Below are positions 43,181 through 52,597 of a stretch of DNA of 64,000 nt, one piece after another (the stretch's first letter is position 1; each line of letters opens with the position of its first letter). Origin of the DNA: Oscillospiraceae bacterium. Its GTDB lineage: Bacteria; Bacillota; Clostridia; Oscillospirales; Ruminococcaceae. The notes beneath the pieces were generated by a model, which saw nothing but the letters and a program-made list of their open reading frames with translations, was not told the DNA's origin and did not search any database. The DNA lies in contig JAFRTG010000021.1 of NCBI GenBank assembly GCA_017427265.1, positions 248,001 to 312,000 on the forward strand, written 5' to 3'. Made by a program: the position numbers and the translations under genes.

Positions 43181-44146
43181 ATGAAAATTGATGTTATTGT
43201 ACCGATCTATAAGGTCGAACGGTATCTGCGCAGATGCGTGGACAGCCTGCTTGCACAGACCTTCCGCGATTTCACGGTCATTCTGGTCGATGACGGATCG
43301 CCCGACGGCTGTCCGGCAATCTGTGACGAATACGCCGCAAAGCACGAAAATATCATTGCCGTGCACAAGGAAAACGGCGGCCTTTCCGATGCCCGCAATT
43401 ACGGCATGAAGTTTTCCAAGGCGGAGCTGATTACGTTCATCGACTCGGACGACTACGTGAACGAGGATTATCTCAAGCATCTTTACGATGTTTATGCGGC
43501 GACCAAGGCCGATGTCGTGATTTCGTCCTTTAAGCGGGTCTATCTCGATCAGGATGACAACGAGCTCCGCACGACCGTTGCGCCGTTCAAAAAGGGAACG
43601 CTCAGCAGAGACAGCGCGCTCTGCCAGCTGTGCTATGAATATCAGTACAGCAGCTTTGCGTGGGCAAAGCTCTATAAACGCGAGCTGGTTCTGAAAAATC
43701 CGTATCCGGTCGGCAAATACTTCGAGGATTCCTTCACGACCTATAAGATCCTCGCGGCCTCCAAAAAGGTGGCGTGCACCGGCTGTTCGGATTACTATTA
43801 TATTCAGCGCGAGGGCAGCATTCAGCATCATGCGTTTGAGCCGAAGCACTATGACCTCGTGATTGCAGCGGGTGAGATGATGCAGTTCTTTGAAAAGGGC
43901 GATTACCCGCAGTCCGTCATCACGGCCGCTGCCTATAAGCTGTGCAAGTCCTGCCATATCACCCTGCGCCATGCAGCGGAATCCGAACAGTTTCCGATGT
44001 ACTATAAAAAATGCAGGGCACTGTTTGCTCCCTATCTGAAATATGTGCTGCGCGATCACAATGTCAAGCGCAAGGATAAGCTGATCTTTACGGCGATGCG
44101 CCTGAGCGGTACTGTTTACAGGGAAGTATTCAAACGACTTTCCTGA
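43181..44146 (+). CDS. Glycosyltransferase family 2 (GT-A fold)
   Basis: A 321-residue glycosyltransferase. VIVPIYKVERYLRRCVDSL begins the GT-A domain, VDDGSPDG and FIDSDDYV provide the nucleotide- and metal-binding acids, and the C-terminal third is a variable acceptor region. It probably acts on the cytoplasmic face in repeat-unit assembly. The ribosome binding site is poor, so translation may be coupled to the gene before it. Confidence 0.92.
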   Translation: MKIDVIVPIYKVERYLRRCVDSLLAQTFRDFTVILVDDGSPDGCPAICDEYAAKHENIIAVHKENGGLSDARNYGMKFSKAELITFIDSDDYVNEDYLKHLYDVYAATKADVVISSFKRVYLDQDDNELRTTVAPFKKGTLSRDSALCQLCYEYQYSSFAWAKLYKRELVLKNPYPVGKYFEDSFTTYKILAASKKVACTGCSDYYYIQREGSIQHHAFEPKHYDLVIAAGEMMQFFEKGDYPQSVITAAAYKLCKSCHITLRHAAESEQFPMYYKKCRALFAPYLKYVLRDHNVKRKDKLIFTAMRLSGTVYREVFKRLS

Positions 44147-44162
44147 ACGGGCGAGGTTTTTT

Positions 44163-45659
44163 ATGTCTTTGGTAAGAATCATCAACACAGTGAAGTACCT
44201 GTGCTATTTCCTGTGTATGCCGCTGTTCGTCATCGGCCTGCTGCTTCAGAATGTGCTGGTGCTGGATATCTCGGTTCTGCTTGCATGGGCGGGCAATGCC
44301 TGCTTCGGGATGCAGAAGATCAGAAAGCGTGCGTTTTTCTTTGCGTTTCAGATCACCTTTTTCACATTCCTGCTTGGCAGAACGGTTGCGAATCTCATCA
44401 GCAGCAAAGAGGATTACTTCACATTCTCCCATGCGATTCAGGTGCATACGAGAATCTGCCTCTTCATTGCGCTGATTGCACTGGTCGTATCGTATGCGCT
44501 GTTTGAGAATGTCCGGCTGGATACCGGCTTTCTGAAACATCTGCACATCGGCGGACGGAAACGGTCCTACGCGGCAGATTTTCTCCGCTATGAGAGTGAG
44601 GAATACAAATCGGTTCGCTTTGTCAGCAAGTGGCTGCTCATTGCGACCTTCCCGTTTGATATCCTTGTGCTGGCGGAAAAGACGATTTTCGTTATGAGCC
44701 ACGGCTATGCGGATCTTTATGTCAGCTATACCTCGCATCTGCCCTATCTGTTTGTCAAGCTGGGTGATGTGTTCCGCGTGGCGCTGTTCATCTTTCTTGC
44801 GACAATGCCTTCCAAAAAGGAAGCGCGGATTCCGCTGCTGCTGTTTTTTGCAGAATCCGTGATGACGCTCGGCACCGGAAAGCGCACGAACTTCGTCGTT
44901 CCGCTGATTATCTTTGTGCTGTATTTCTGGATCCGCAATGAGATCAATCCCGGCAGAACGCCGTGGCTGACCAAAAAGCATGTCTATCTGATGCTTGCGG
45001 CGGTGCCGTTCCTGATTCTGTTTCTGCTTGCCTTCAATGCGGTGCGATTTGCAAAATCGAGCGGTGTGCAGGCGCAGGACGGCGGTCTGCGTGATAAGCT
45101 GATCGGCTTTTTCGAGAGCATCGGATTCAGCGTCAACGTCATCAGCTATGAAAAGCTGTATGAACACCGGATACCGGATGTGATCTATTCGTTCGGCAAC
45201 ACGACCGAATACCTGAAGGAGAATGTGCTGACGCAGCTGTTCTTTGACTTCCCGGTCTACAAAAACCAGACCATCGGCAAGGCGCTGTACGGAACGGACT
45301 TCACGCAGACGGTCACATATCTGTATTCCCCGACCTATTATCTGGCCGGACGCGGCTTCGGTTCCTGCTACATTGCCGAGGCCTATCACGATTTCGGCTA
45401 TCCCGGCATTGCACTGTGGAGTACCATATACAGTGCGCTGCTCTATTTTGTTTATAACTACAAGAAAAAGGGCATTATTTATATCGCACTGAGCCTGTGT
45501 ATGTTCAAGGCGGTTCTGATCGCACCGCGCAGCGTGGCGAGCGGATTCCTGACGGAAATGCTGAACCTTGATATCTGGCTTGTGATCGGTATGGTCTGGT
45601 TCGGTGCGTATATAATCAGGCAGGTGAAGTTTACGGTGCGCAGCCGTGCTTCGGCCTAG
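44163..45659 (+). CDS. Oligosaccharide repeat-unit polymerase (Wzy-like)
   Basis: A 498-residue protein with about eleven membrane helices and a longer outer loop near residues 300-400 (FGNTTEYLKENVLTQL, YYLAGRGFGSCYIAEAYHDFG). Low sequence conservation is normal for this class; the O-antigen-polymerase pattern, the YSPTYYLAGRGFGS region and the neighbours (initiating transferase, flippase) support the call. It would link repeat units on the outer face. CGAGGT precedes the ATG. Confidence 0.82.
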   Translation: MSLVRIINTVKYLCYFLCMPLFVIGLLLQNVLVLDISVLLAWAGNACFGMQKIRKRAFFFAFQITFFTFLLGRTVANLISSKEDYFTFSHAIQVHTRICLFIALIALVVSYALFENVRLDTGFLKHLHIGGRKRSYAADFLRYESEEYKSVRFVSKWLLIATFPFDILVLAEKTIFVMSHGYADLYVSYTSHLPYLFVKLGDVFRVALFIFLATMPSKKEARIPLLLFFAESVMTLGTGKRTNFVVPLIIFVLYFWIRNEINPGRTPWLTKKHVYLMLAAVPFLILFLLAFNAVRFAKSSGVQAQDGGLRDKLIGFFESIGFSVNVISYEKLYEHRIPDVIYSFGNTTEYLKENVLTQLFFDFPVYKNQTIGKALYGTDFTQTVTYLYSPTYYLAGRGFGSCYIAEAYHDFGYPGIALWSTIYSALLYFVYNYKKKGIIYIALSLCMFKAVLIAPRSVASGFLTEMLNLDIWLVIGMVWFGAYIIRQVKFTVRSRASA

Positions 45660-45716
45660 CCGTTTCCGGCGCGGAGAACGCGCAGAAGGTTCTATGAATT
45701 GGGAGAGAACGAGAGT

Positions 45717-46823
45717 ATGAAAATTGGAATCATCTCGATGCAGAGAGTGGTGAATTACGGTTCGTTTCTGCAGGCTTACGGCCTGAAAAAAACGATCGAG
45801 GGACTCGGCCATGAGGTTATTTTTCTGGATTATAAGGTTGAGCCGCCGGTCGTGGAGTATGACAAAAAGCGGATGGTGCGCTATCAGATCAAAAATATTG
45901 CGCCGCTCCGCAAGCTCATCCGCCTTGCAAATTATAAGCTGAAGGGGCCGGAGTCATTTTACTATTTCACCTATCTCTATGAGAATGAATATCTTAAAAA
46001 GATCAATGTGACGGATAAGCGCATTTACCGTGAAAAGGTCGATGTGCTGGTCGTCGGCAGCGACGAAGTGTTCAACTGTCTGCAGCCGGAGATCAAGATC
46101 GGCTTTTCCAAAGAGCTGTTCGGGCAGGATGCCAATGCGAAAAAGATCATCTCCTATGCCGCCAGCTTCGGCTATACGACACTTGCCGGCCTCAGAAAAT
46201 ACGGCGTCGAGCAGAAGGTCGCAGGCTGGCTCAAATCCTTCGATGCGCTTTCTGTCAGAGACAACAATTCTGTTGAGATCCTAAAGCAGCTTGGGATTGA
46301 GAAAATCAGCAAGAATGTTGACCCCGTTATTATTTCCAGCTATGACCGTGAGATTCCGGCTTCCGTGCCGTATCACGATTATATCGTGCTGTATACCTAT
46401 GCCGGCCGTTCGTATTCCGATGCAGAGGTGGAACAGATTGTCAGCTTTGCAAAGCGGAACAACAAAAAGATCATGACCATCGGCAAGCACAAGGACTGGT
46501 CCGATATCAAGATTCAGGCCGATCCGTTCGAGGTGCTGGCATATTTCCAGCACGCAGACTTCATTTTTACAGACACCTTCCACGGGACAGTTTTTTCCCT
46601 GAAATACAACCGGCCGTTTGCAACGCTGATCCGCGACGACAACAGTGCAAAGCTGCGTGATCTGCTGCAGACCTTCGGGCTTGCAGACCGGGAGATTTCC
46701 GATGTCAGCCGCCTGCAGGAATACTATGACAAACCGATTGATTTCACGGACTGCAACCGGATTATCGCAGAGCAGCGCGAAAAGTCGCTTGCCTATCTGA
46801 AATCCGAGCTCAGCGGAAACTGA
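45717..46823 (+). CDS. Polysaccharide pyruvyl transferase family protein
   Basis: A 368-residue protein of the polysaccharide pyruvyl transferase family (PF04230): MQRVVNYGSFLQAYGLKK at the start, VDVLVVGSDEVFN, and the C-terminal DFIFTDTFHGTVFSLKYNRPF. Such enzymes attach pyruvate ketals to sugars from phosphoenolpyruvate, although several members remain untested. GGAGAG lies upstream of the ATG at 45717. It is paired with the F420-hydrogenase-beta-like gene at 48306, a pairing seen in many capsule clusters. Confidence 0.9.
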   Translation: MKIGIISMQRVVNYGSFLQAYGLKKTIEGLGHEVIFLDYKVEPPVVEYDKKRMVRYQIKNIAPLRKLIRLANYKLKGPESFYYFTYLYENEYLKKINVTDKRIYREKVDVLVVGSDEVFNCLQPEIKIGFSKELFGQDANAKKIISYAASFGYTTLAGLRKYGVEQKVAGWLKSFDALSVRDNNSVEILKQLGIEKISKNVDPVIISSYDREIPASVPYHDYIVLYTYAGRSYSDAEVEQIVSFAKRNNKKIMTIGKHKDWSDIKIQADPFEVLAYFQHADFIFTDTFHGTVFSLKYNRPFATLIRDDNSAKLRDLLQTFGLADREISDVSRLQEYYDKPIDFTDCNRIIAEQREKSLAYLKSELSGN

Positions 46824-46860
46824 GCGCGGCCGGTTACAGAAAAAACTGAGGAGTGATAAC

Positions 46861-48309
46861 TTGAACGACAGATCAAAGTATCTGGCGAAAAATACGGCAA
46901 TTTTTGCCATCGGTTCGCTGGGAACCAAACTGATCGCCTTTTTTCTCGGCCCGTTTTACAGCTATGTTCTCAAGACAGAGGAATTCGGTACCACAGATCT
47001 GATCTTCACGATCTCAACGGTCATCGTGCCGCTGATTATGTTCAATCTCGGCGAGGCCGTCCGGCGCTTCTGCCTGGATCAGGATGTCGATTATCAGAAG
47101 ATATTCGATATCTCACTGATTACCTTTGCATTCGGCACTGTCGTCGCGCTTCTGATATTCCCGATTGCCGGGCTTTTCCCGGTGATTGCAGAATACCGAT
47201 TGTATCTGTATCTGTACGTTGTGCTGTTTGCCATCAAGCAGATCTGTCTGGATTTCCTGCGCGGCAGAGAGCAGCTGAAGCTGTACTCCGGCTCGAATAT
47301 CCTGTACTCGCTTCTGATCGCCGTTCTGAACATTCTGTTCCTTGCGGTCTATAAGATGGGTGTCGAGGGCTATCTGATGGCCTACATCATTTCCGAGGCA
47401 CTTGTCATTGTATTTGTGTTCCTGGCCGGAAGGCTCTACAAGCTGATTCGCAGACCGCGCATTGACAGGCAGCTCGCCCGCAAGATGATTCTCTTCTCGC
47501 TGGCAGTCGTCCCGAATTCGCTGCTGTGGTGGGTCGTCAACTCCTCTGACCGCGTGATGGTCACGGCGATGCGCGGCCTTTCCGAGCAGGGGCTGCTTGG
47601 CATGGGCGCCAAGATTCCTTCGATCCTGACGCTGGTCAACACGGTGTTCCTGCAGGCATGGCAGTATTCCGCAATCCGCGAAAAGGACAGCGATACCAAG
47701 GACGAGTATACGAATGATATGTTCTCGCAGTTCGTTAAGGCATCTGTGCTGGTCGCGGGCAGCCTGATTCTGGTCGTAAGACCGCTGACATGGCTTCTCT
47801 ATGAAAAATCCTACTATGAATCGTGGCAGAGCAGTATTTTCCTGCTGCTTGGCTTCGTGTTCATGGGTGTTTCCACATTCATCGGCACAGCCTATTATGT
47901 GGAAAAGAACATGGTCGGCAATATGCTTTCGGCACTGTCCGGCGCGATTGCAAACCTGTTCCTGAACTGGCTGCTGATTCCGAAAATGGGTGCAGCCGGT
48001 GCAACGCTTGCCGCATGCATCTCGTATGTCATCATTCTGGTCTACCGGCATATTGATACGAAAAAGTATCAGAATATCAAGCTGATTCGCAAGGATTACC
48101 TTGCAATGACAGGTTTGCTCATTGTGATGACCGTGCTGAACTTCGTCAAAGGCTATGCAGCCATCGGCGGCATGGCAGCAGCATATCTTGTGCTGCTTGC
48201 GATGAATTACAGCTATGTCAAGGGCATTGTGGTCAAGGCCTTCGGTGAGGGCATGAAGTTTCTGAAACGGCTTCGTCACCGTTCGGCGGAGCAGGGAGAT
48301 GCAAAATGA
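46861..48309 (+). CDS. Oligosaccharide flippase (Wzx-like, MATE/MOP fold), TTG start
   Basis: A 482-residue protein with about fourteen membrane helices. FAIGSLGTKLIAFFLGPFYS at the N-terminus and the long hydrophobic pattern fit the polysaccharide transport branch of the MOP superfamily. It would flip lipid-linked repeat units outward. The start is a TTG with GAGGAG (46848-46853) seven bases upstream; no ATG lies near. The end overlaps the next gene by 4 bases. Confidence 0.92.
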   Translation: MNDRSKYLAKNTAIFAIGSLGTKLIAFFLGPFYSYVLKTEEFGTTDLIFTISTVIVPLIMFNLGEAVRRFCLDQDVDYQKIFDISLITFAFGTVVALLIFPIAGLFPVIAEYRLYLYLYVVLFAIKQICLDFLRGREQLKLYSGSNILYSLLIAVLNILFLAVYKMGVEGYLMAYIISEALVIVFVFLAGRLYKLIRRPRIDRQLARKMILFSLAVVPNSLLWWVVNSSDRVMVTAMRGLSEQGLLGMGAKIPSILTLVNTVFLQAWQYSAIREKDSDTKDEYTNDMFSQFVKASVLVAGSLILVVRPLTWLLYEKSYYESWQSSIFLLLGFVFMGVSTFIGTAYYVEKNMVGNMLSALSGAIANLFLNWLLIPKMGAAGATLAACISYVIILVYRHIDTKKYQNIKLIRKDYLAMTGLLIVMTVLNFVKGYAAIGGMAAAYLVLLAMNYSYVKGIVVKAFGEGMKFLKRLRHRSAEQGDAK

Positions 48310-49412
48310 AAACTGTTTGCAAACAGGATATGTGCACGGGCTGCATGGCCTGTGCGGATAAATGTCCGAAACAAGCGGTTTCCGTAAAGGATGATCTGAC
48401 GCATTTCAATGCGGTGATCGACGAGAGCCGCTGTGTACAGTGCGGCCTCTGCGAGCGCGTCTGCCAGCAGGTGCATCCTGTGCAGAAGGTGCAGCCGCTT
48501 GCATGGTATGAGGGCTGGGCCAATGACAGCAGCATCCGTGAGAAGGCGTCGTCCGGCGGCATTGCAACCGCCGTGATGTTCGCATTTGTGCGCGAGGGCG
48601 GCGTTGTGTGCAGCTGTACGTTTACCGGCGGAACATTCTGCTATGCGCTGGCGGAAACAGAAGCGGAGATCCGGAAATTCACCGGCTCCAAATATGTCAA
48701 AAGCAACCCGAAGGGCATCTATCCGCAGATGCTGCAAAAGCTGAAGGACGGCAAAAAAGTGCTGTTTGTCGGACTGCCGTGTCAGGCAGCGGCGGCAAAG
48801 CGCTTTGCCGGAGAGCAGTACGAAGCGCAGCTTTATACGGCAGATCTGATCTGCCACGGCTCGCCGTCGCCTGCGCTGCTGGAGACCTATTTGCAGCAGC
48901 ACGGCAAAAGCCTGCAGCAGATGCAGGAGATCGGTTTTCGGCAAAGCACCGCATACCGCCTGACTGAAAACGGTAAGCCGCTGACCAATCCGCGGCTGAC
49001 AGACCGTTATGCATATTCGTTTCTGAAATCGCTGAATCTGACAGAAAACTGCTATGCATGTCCCTATGCAGATGCAGAACGCGCAGCGGATCTGACGCTC
49101 GGCGATTCGTGGGGCACGCAGCTCAATGACGAAAAGAGCAAGGGTGTTTCGCTGATCCTCTGCCAGACGGAGAAGGGCAAAGCGCTGCTGGAAGCAGCCG
49201 ACCTGCACCTCACCCCGGCTGATGCGCAGCGTGCAGTCGAAACGAACCATCAGCTGAAAGCGCCCTCTCAGAAGCCTGCCTGCCGGGAGCAGTTCTTTGC
49301 CCTTTACGGCCAAGGCGTGCCGTATGATAAAATCATGGCAAAGTGTTATCCGAAAGTGTTCCTGAAGCAGCGCGTCAAAGCCCTTCTGCTGAAGCTCAAA
49401 CTGCTTCACTGA
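48306..49412 (+). CDS. Iron-sulfur protein, F420-hydrogenase/dehydrogenase beta-like
   Basis: A 368-residue protein. The first 60 residues carry two 4Fe-4S sets, CTGCMACADKCPK and CVQCGLCERVC. The rest matches the coenzyme F420 hydrogenase/dehydrogenase beta family (SSGGIATAVM, TGSKYVKSNP, FVGLPCQAAA, LTLGDSWGT with a Cys pair CYACPYAD before it). Such proteins are frequent in capsule clusters next to pyruvyl transferases, yet their reaction there is not established. Translation is coupled to the flippase by ATGA overlap. Confidence 0.9.
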   Translation: MKTVCKQDMCTGCMACADKCPKQAVSVKDDLTHFNAVIDESRCVQCGLCERVCQQVHPVQKVQPLAWYEGWANDSSIREKASSGGIATAVMFAFVREGGVVCSCTFTGGTFCYALAETEAEIRKFTGSKYVKSNPKGIYPQMLQKLKDGKKVLFVGLPCQAAAAKRFAGEQYEAQLYTADLICHGSPSPALLETYLQQHGKSLQQMQEIGFRQSTAYRLTENGKPLTNPRLTDRYAYSFLKSLNLTENCYACPYADAERAADLTLGDSWGTQLNDEKSKGVSLILCQTEKGKALLEAADLHLTPADAQRAVETNHQLKAPSQKPACREQFFALYGQGVPYDKIMAKCYPKVFLKQRVKALLLKLKLLH

Positions 49413-49450
49413 ACCGAAGCCGCGCTCTGCGGCTCCATGAGGAAATAAGA

Positions 49451-50665
49451 ATGACGAATAAAATCACAGAAATGCTGACGATGCTCGACCAGATGCATCT
49501 GGTGAAGCATCTGCAGTCGCTTGCCCCGGATGAGCGCAAGGCATTTGAGAAGCATTTTGCAGCGCTTGACCTCTCTGTGCTCGATGAAGACGGCACAGAG
49601 GAACAGCGCGGGCATTTTGAACCGCTCTATGCGACAACGCTCCGGGAAATCGAACAGCACCGCGCACACTTCACGGAGACCGGCCTGCAGGCCATCCGGG
49701 AGGGCAAGGTCGGCGCCGTTCTGCTTGCCGGCGGACAGGGCAGCCGTCTCGGCTTTGATAAGCCGAAGGGGATGTTCAACATCGGCGTGAACCGGGAGCT
49801 CTATATTTTCGAGTGCCTGATCCGCAATCTGCTGGAGGTCACAAGCGCAGCCGGCGCATGGGTGCCGCTGTTCATCATGACCAGCGCGGAAAACAACAAG
49901 GAAACGCAGGCGTTCTTCCGGGAGCACGATTTCTTCGGCTACAGCGCGGACAATGTCTGGTTCTTTACGCAGGAGCAGCTTCCCGCGGTCGATCCCGACG
50001 GCAAGCTGATGCTTGCGGGCAGGGGAAAGATCGTGACTGCTCCGAACGGCAACGGCGGCTGGTATGCCTCGATGGAGAAAACCGGGATGCTGAAGGTCGT
50101 CCGGGAGGCGCAGATCGAATGGCTCAATGTATTTGCCGTGGACAATGTGCTGCAGCGCATGGCCGATCCGTGCTTCATCGGCGCGGTGATTGAATCGGGC
50201 AAGGTCTCCGGCGCAAAGGTCGTCGCCAAGGCCGCCCCGGAGGAAAAGGTCGGTGTGCTCTGTCTGGAGGACGGCAAACCGTCCATCGTGGAGTATTACG
50301 AGATGACGGACGAGATGCTGCACCGCCGGGAACCGGACGGCACGCTCTCCTATAATTACGGCGTCATCCTGAATTATCTGTTCCGGGTAGACCGTCTGAA
50401 CCGGACGCTCTCAGTGAAGCTGCCGCTGCACCGTGCGTTCAAAAAGATCAGCTATATGAATGCAGACGGCGAAACGGTCACACCGGAGGCGCCCAATGCA
50501 TATAAGTTTGAAACACTGGCACTGGATATGGTCAAGCTGCAGGAAAACTGCCTTGCATATGAGGTTGACCGGAACCGGGAATTTGCCCCGGTGAAAAATA
50601 AAACAGGCGTTGATTCCGTGGACACCGCACGCGAACTGCTGCGGCAAAACGGTATCGAATTATAA
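49451..50665 (+). CDS. UDP-sugar pyrophosphorylase (UDPGP family, AGX-like)
   Basis: A 404-residue nucleotidyltransferase. LLAGGQGSRLGFDKPKGMF is the nucleotide-binding loop of the eukaryotic-type UDP-GlcNAc/UDP-glucose pyrophosphorylase family, not of GalU or GlmU. The N-terminal helical part (HLVKHLQSLAPDERKAF) also fits AGX-type enzymes. GlmS follows in the operon, which favours a UDP-N-acetylhexosamine product; this is inference. GAGGAAATAAG precedes the ATG at 49451. Confidence 0.88.
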   Translation: MTNKITEMLTMLDQMHLVKHLQSLAPDERKAFEKHFAALDLSVLDEDGTEEQRGHFEPLYATTLREIEQHRAHFTETGLQAIREGKVGAVLLAGGQGSRLGFDKPKGMFNIGVNRELYIFECLIRNLLEVTSAAGAWVPLFIMTSAENNKETQAFFREHDFFGYSADNVWFFTQEQLPAVDPDGKLMLAGRGKIVTAPNGNGGWYASMEKTGMLKVVREAQIEWLNVFAVDNVLQRMADPCFIGAVIESGKVSGAKVVAKAAPEEKVGVLCLEDGKPSIVEYYEMTDEMLHRREPDGTLSYNYGVILNYLFRVDRLNRTLSVKLPLHRAFKKISYMNADGETVTPEAPNAYKFETLALDMVKLQENCLAYEVDRNREFAPVKNKTGVDSVDTARELLRQNGIEL

Positions 50666-50717
50666 ATGAAAATCCGGAAATACTGTAACCATCTGATTGA
50701 AGAAAGGAAGAAATATT

Positions 50718-52556
50718 ATGTGCGGAATTGTAGGCTTCACAGGCAGTCAGCAGGCAGCTCCCGTTCTGCTGGACGGACTCTCCAAGCTGGAGTACCGCGG
50801 CTATGACTCTGCGGGTATCGCAGTTCGTGACGGCGAAAAGGATACCGAGATCATCAAGGAAAAGGGCAAGCTGAAGGTGCTCGCTGAGATGACCGACAAC
50901 GGCAGAGCCGTCAAGGGCTGCTGCGGCATCGGCCATACCCGCTGGGCAACGCACGGAGAGCCCTCTGCGCTGAATGCGCATCCCCATGCCAGCGACGACG
51001 AGAACGTCATCGCCGTGCACAACGGTATCATCGAGAACTATCAGGAGCTGCGCGAGAAGCTCATCAAGAACGGCTATACGTTCCATTCGCAGACCGATAC
51101 CGAGGTCGCTGTCAAGCTGATCGACTACTACTACAAGAAGTATGCACCGCTGCCGATCGAAGCCATTGCACGTTCGATGGTCCGTATCCGCGGTTCCTAC
51201 GCACTCTGCGTCATGTTCAAGGATTATCCGGGCGAGATCTACTGTGCCCGCAAGGACAGCCCGATGATTATCGGTATTGCTGACGGCGAATCCTATGTCG
51301 CATCCGATGTGCCGGCCATCCTCAAGTACACCCGCAATGTTTACTACATCGGCAACATGGAGATTGCAAAGCTCGAAAAGGGCAATGTGACCTTCTACAC
51401 GATCGACAGCGAGGTCATCGAAAAGCCGCTGACCGAGATCAAGTGGGATGCGGAATCCGCTGAAAAGGGCGGCTATGAGCACTTCATGCTCAAGGAAATC
51501 CACGAGCAGCCGAAGGTCATCCGCGATACAATCAACTCTGTTGTCACGGACGGCGAGGTGCATTTCGACAGCGTCAGCCTGACCGATGAGGAAATGCAGA
51601 ACATCGAGCAGGTGTATATCGTTGCGTGCGGCTCCGCCTATCATGTGGGCATGGCGGTGCAGTATGTGATCGAGGATCTGACCAGCCTGCAGGTGCGTGT
51701 GGAGCTGGCTTCTGAGTTCCGCTACAGAAAAATGACGCTCAACAAAAAGAGTCTTGTCATTGTCATCAGCCAGTCCGGCGAGACCGCCGATACGCTGGCA
51801 GCGCTGCGCGAGGCAAAATCGCAGGGCATCAAAACGCTCGGCATCGTCAATGTTGTCGGCTCCTCGATTGCGCGTGAGGCAGACAATGTGTTCTATACGC
51901 TTGCAGGTCCGGAAATCTCCGTTGCAACGACCAAGGCCTACAGCACACAGCTGGTTGCAGGCTATCTGCTTGCCCTGCAGTTTGCCAAGGCACGCAATGA
52001 GATTGCGGAGGACAAGTACAATGCGCTGCTGCAGGAGATCTATTCGATTCCGGACAAGGTCGAAAAGATCCTTGAGGACAAGGAGCGCATCCAGTGGTAT
52101 TCCAACAAGCTCATCAATGTTTCGGATTCGTTCTTCATCGGCCGCGGCATCGACTACGCGATCGGCATGGAGGGCAGCCTGAAGCTGAAGGAGATCAGCT
52201 ATATCCACTCGGAGGCCTATGCAGCCGGCGAGCTCAAGCACGGCCCGATCAGCCTGATCGAGGAGGGCACCATCGTCATCAGCGTGGTGACGCAGGATAA
52301 GCTGACGGAAAAGACCGTGAGCAACATGGTTGAGGTCAAGAGCCGCGGCGCAAAGCTGATGGCCGTGACAACCGCAGGGAATTATTTCCTTGAAGATACG
52401 GCAGAATTCACCTGCTATGTCCCGAAGATCGAGCCGCTGTTCGCGGGCAGCCTTTCTGTCATCCCGCTGCAGCTGCTGAGCTACTATGTCTCGATCGGCA
52501 AGGGCTTCGATGTGGATAAGCCGCGTAATCTGGCAAAATCGGTTACGGTTGAGTAA
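50718..52556 (+). CDS. glmS: Glutamine--fructose-6-phosphate aminotransferase
   Basis: A 612-residue enzyme making glucosamine-6-phosphate. MCGIVGF gives the N-terminal nucleophile Cys after Met removal, and HTRWATHGEPS and NGIIENY belong to the glutaminase domain. Two SIS domains (CGSAYHVG, SQSGETADTL, GRGIDYAIGMEGSLKLKE) and the terminal DKPRNLAKSVTVE complete it. AAAGGAAG sets the ATG at 50718. Only 52 bases separate it from the previous gene, so the glmS ribozyme is absent here. Confidence 0.97.
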   Translation: MCGIVGFTGSQQAAPVLLDGLSKLEYRGYDSAGIAVRDGEKDTEIIKEKGKLKVLAEMTDNGRAVKGCCGIGHTRWATHGEPSALNAHPHASDDENVIAVHNGIIENYQELREKLIKNGYTFHSQTDTEVAVKLIDYYYKKYAPLPIEAIARSMVRIRGSYALCVMFKDYPGEIYCARKDSPMIIGIADGESYVASDVPAILKYTRNVYYIGNMEIAKLEKGNVTFYTIDSEVIEKPLTEIKWDAESAEKGGYEHFMLKEIHEQPKVIRDTINSVVTDGEVHFDSVSLTDEEMQNIEQVYIVACGSAYHVGMAVQYVIEDLTSLQVRVELASEFRYRKMTLNKKSLVIVISQSGETADTLAALREAKSQGIKTLGIVNVVGSSIAREADNVFYTLAGPEISVATTKAYSTQLVAGYLLALQFAKARNEIAEDKYNALLQEIYSIPDKVEKILEDKERIQWYSNKLINVSDSFFIGRGIDYAIGMEGSLKLKEISYIHSEAYAAGELKHGPISLIEEGTIVISVVTQDKLTEKTVSNMVEVKSRGAKLMAVTTAGNYFLEDTAEFTCYVPKIEPLFAGSLSVIPLQLLSYYVSIGKGFDVDKPRNLAKSVTVE

Positions 52557-52597
52557 ACCGCGGTTTCGCCGGGAACTGAGAAATGTGAGGTGTCTGA

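Noticed and set aside
50666-50717. glmS ribozyme upstream of glmS
   Set aside because: The gap of 52 bases is too short for the ribozyme, and glmS here sits inside an operon.
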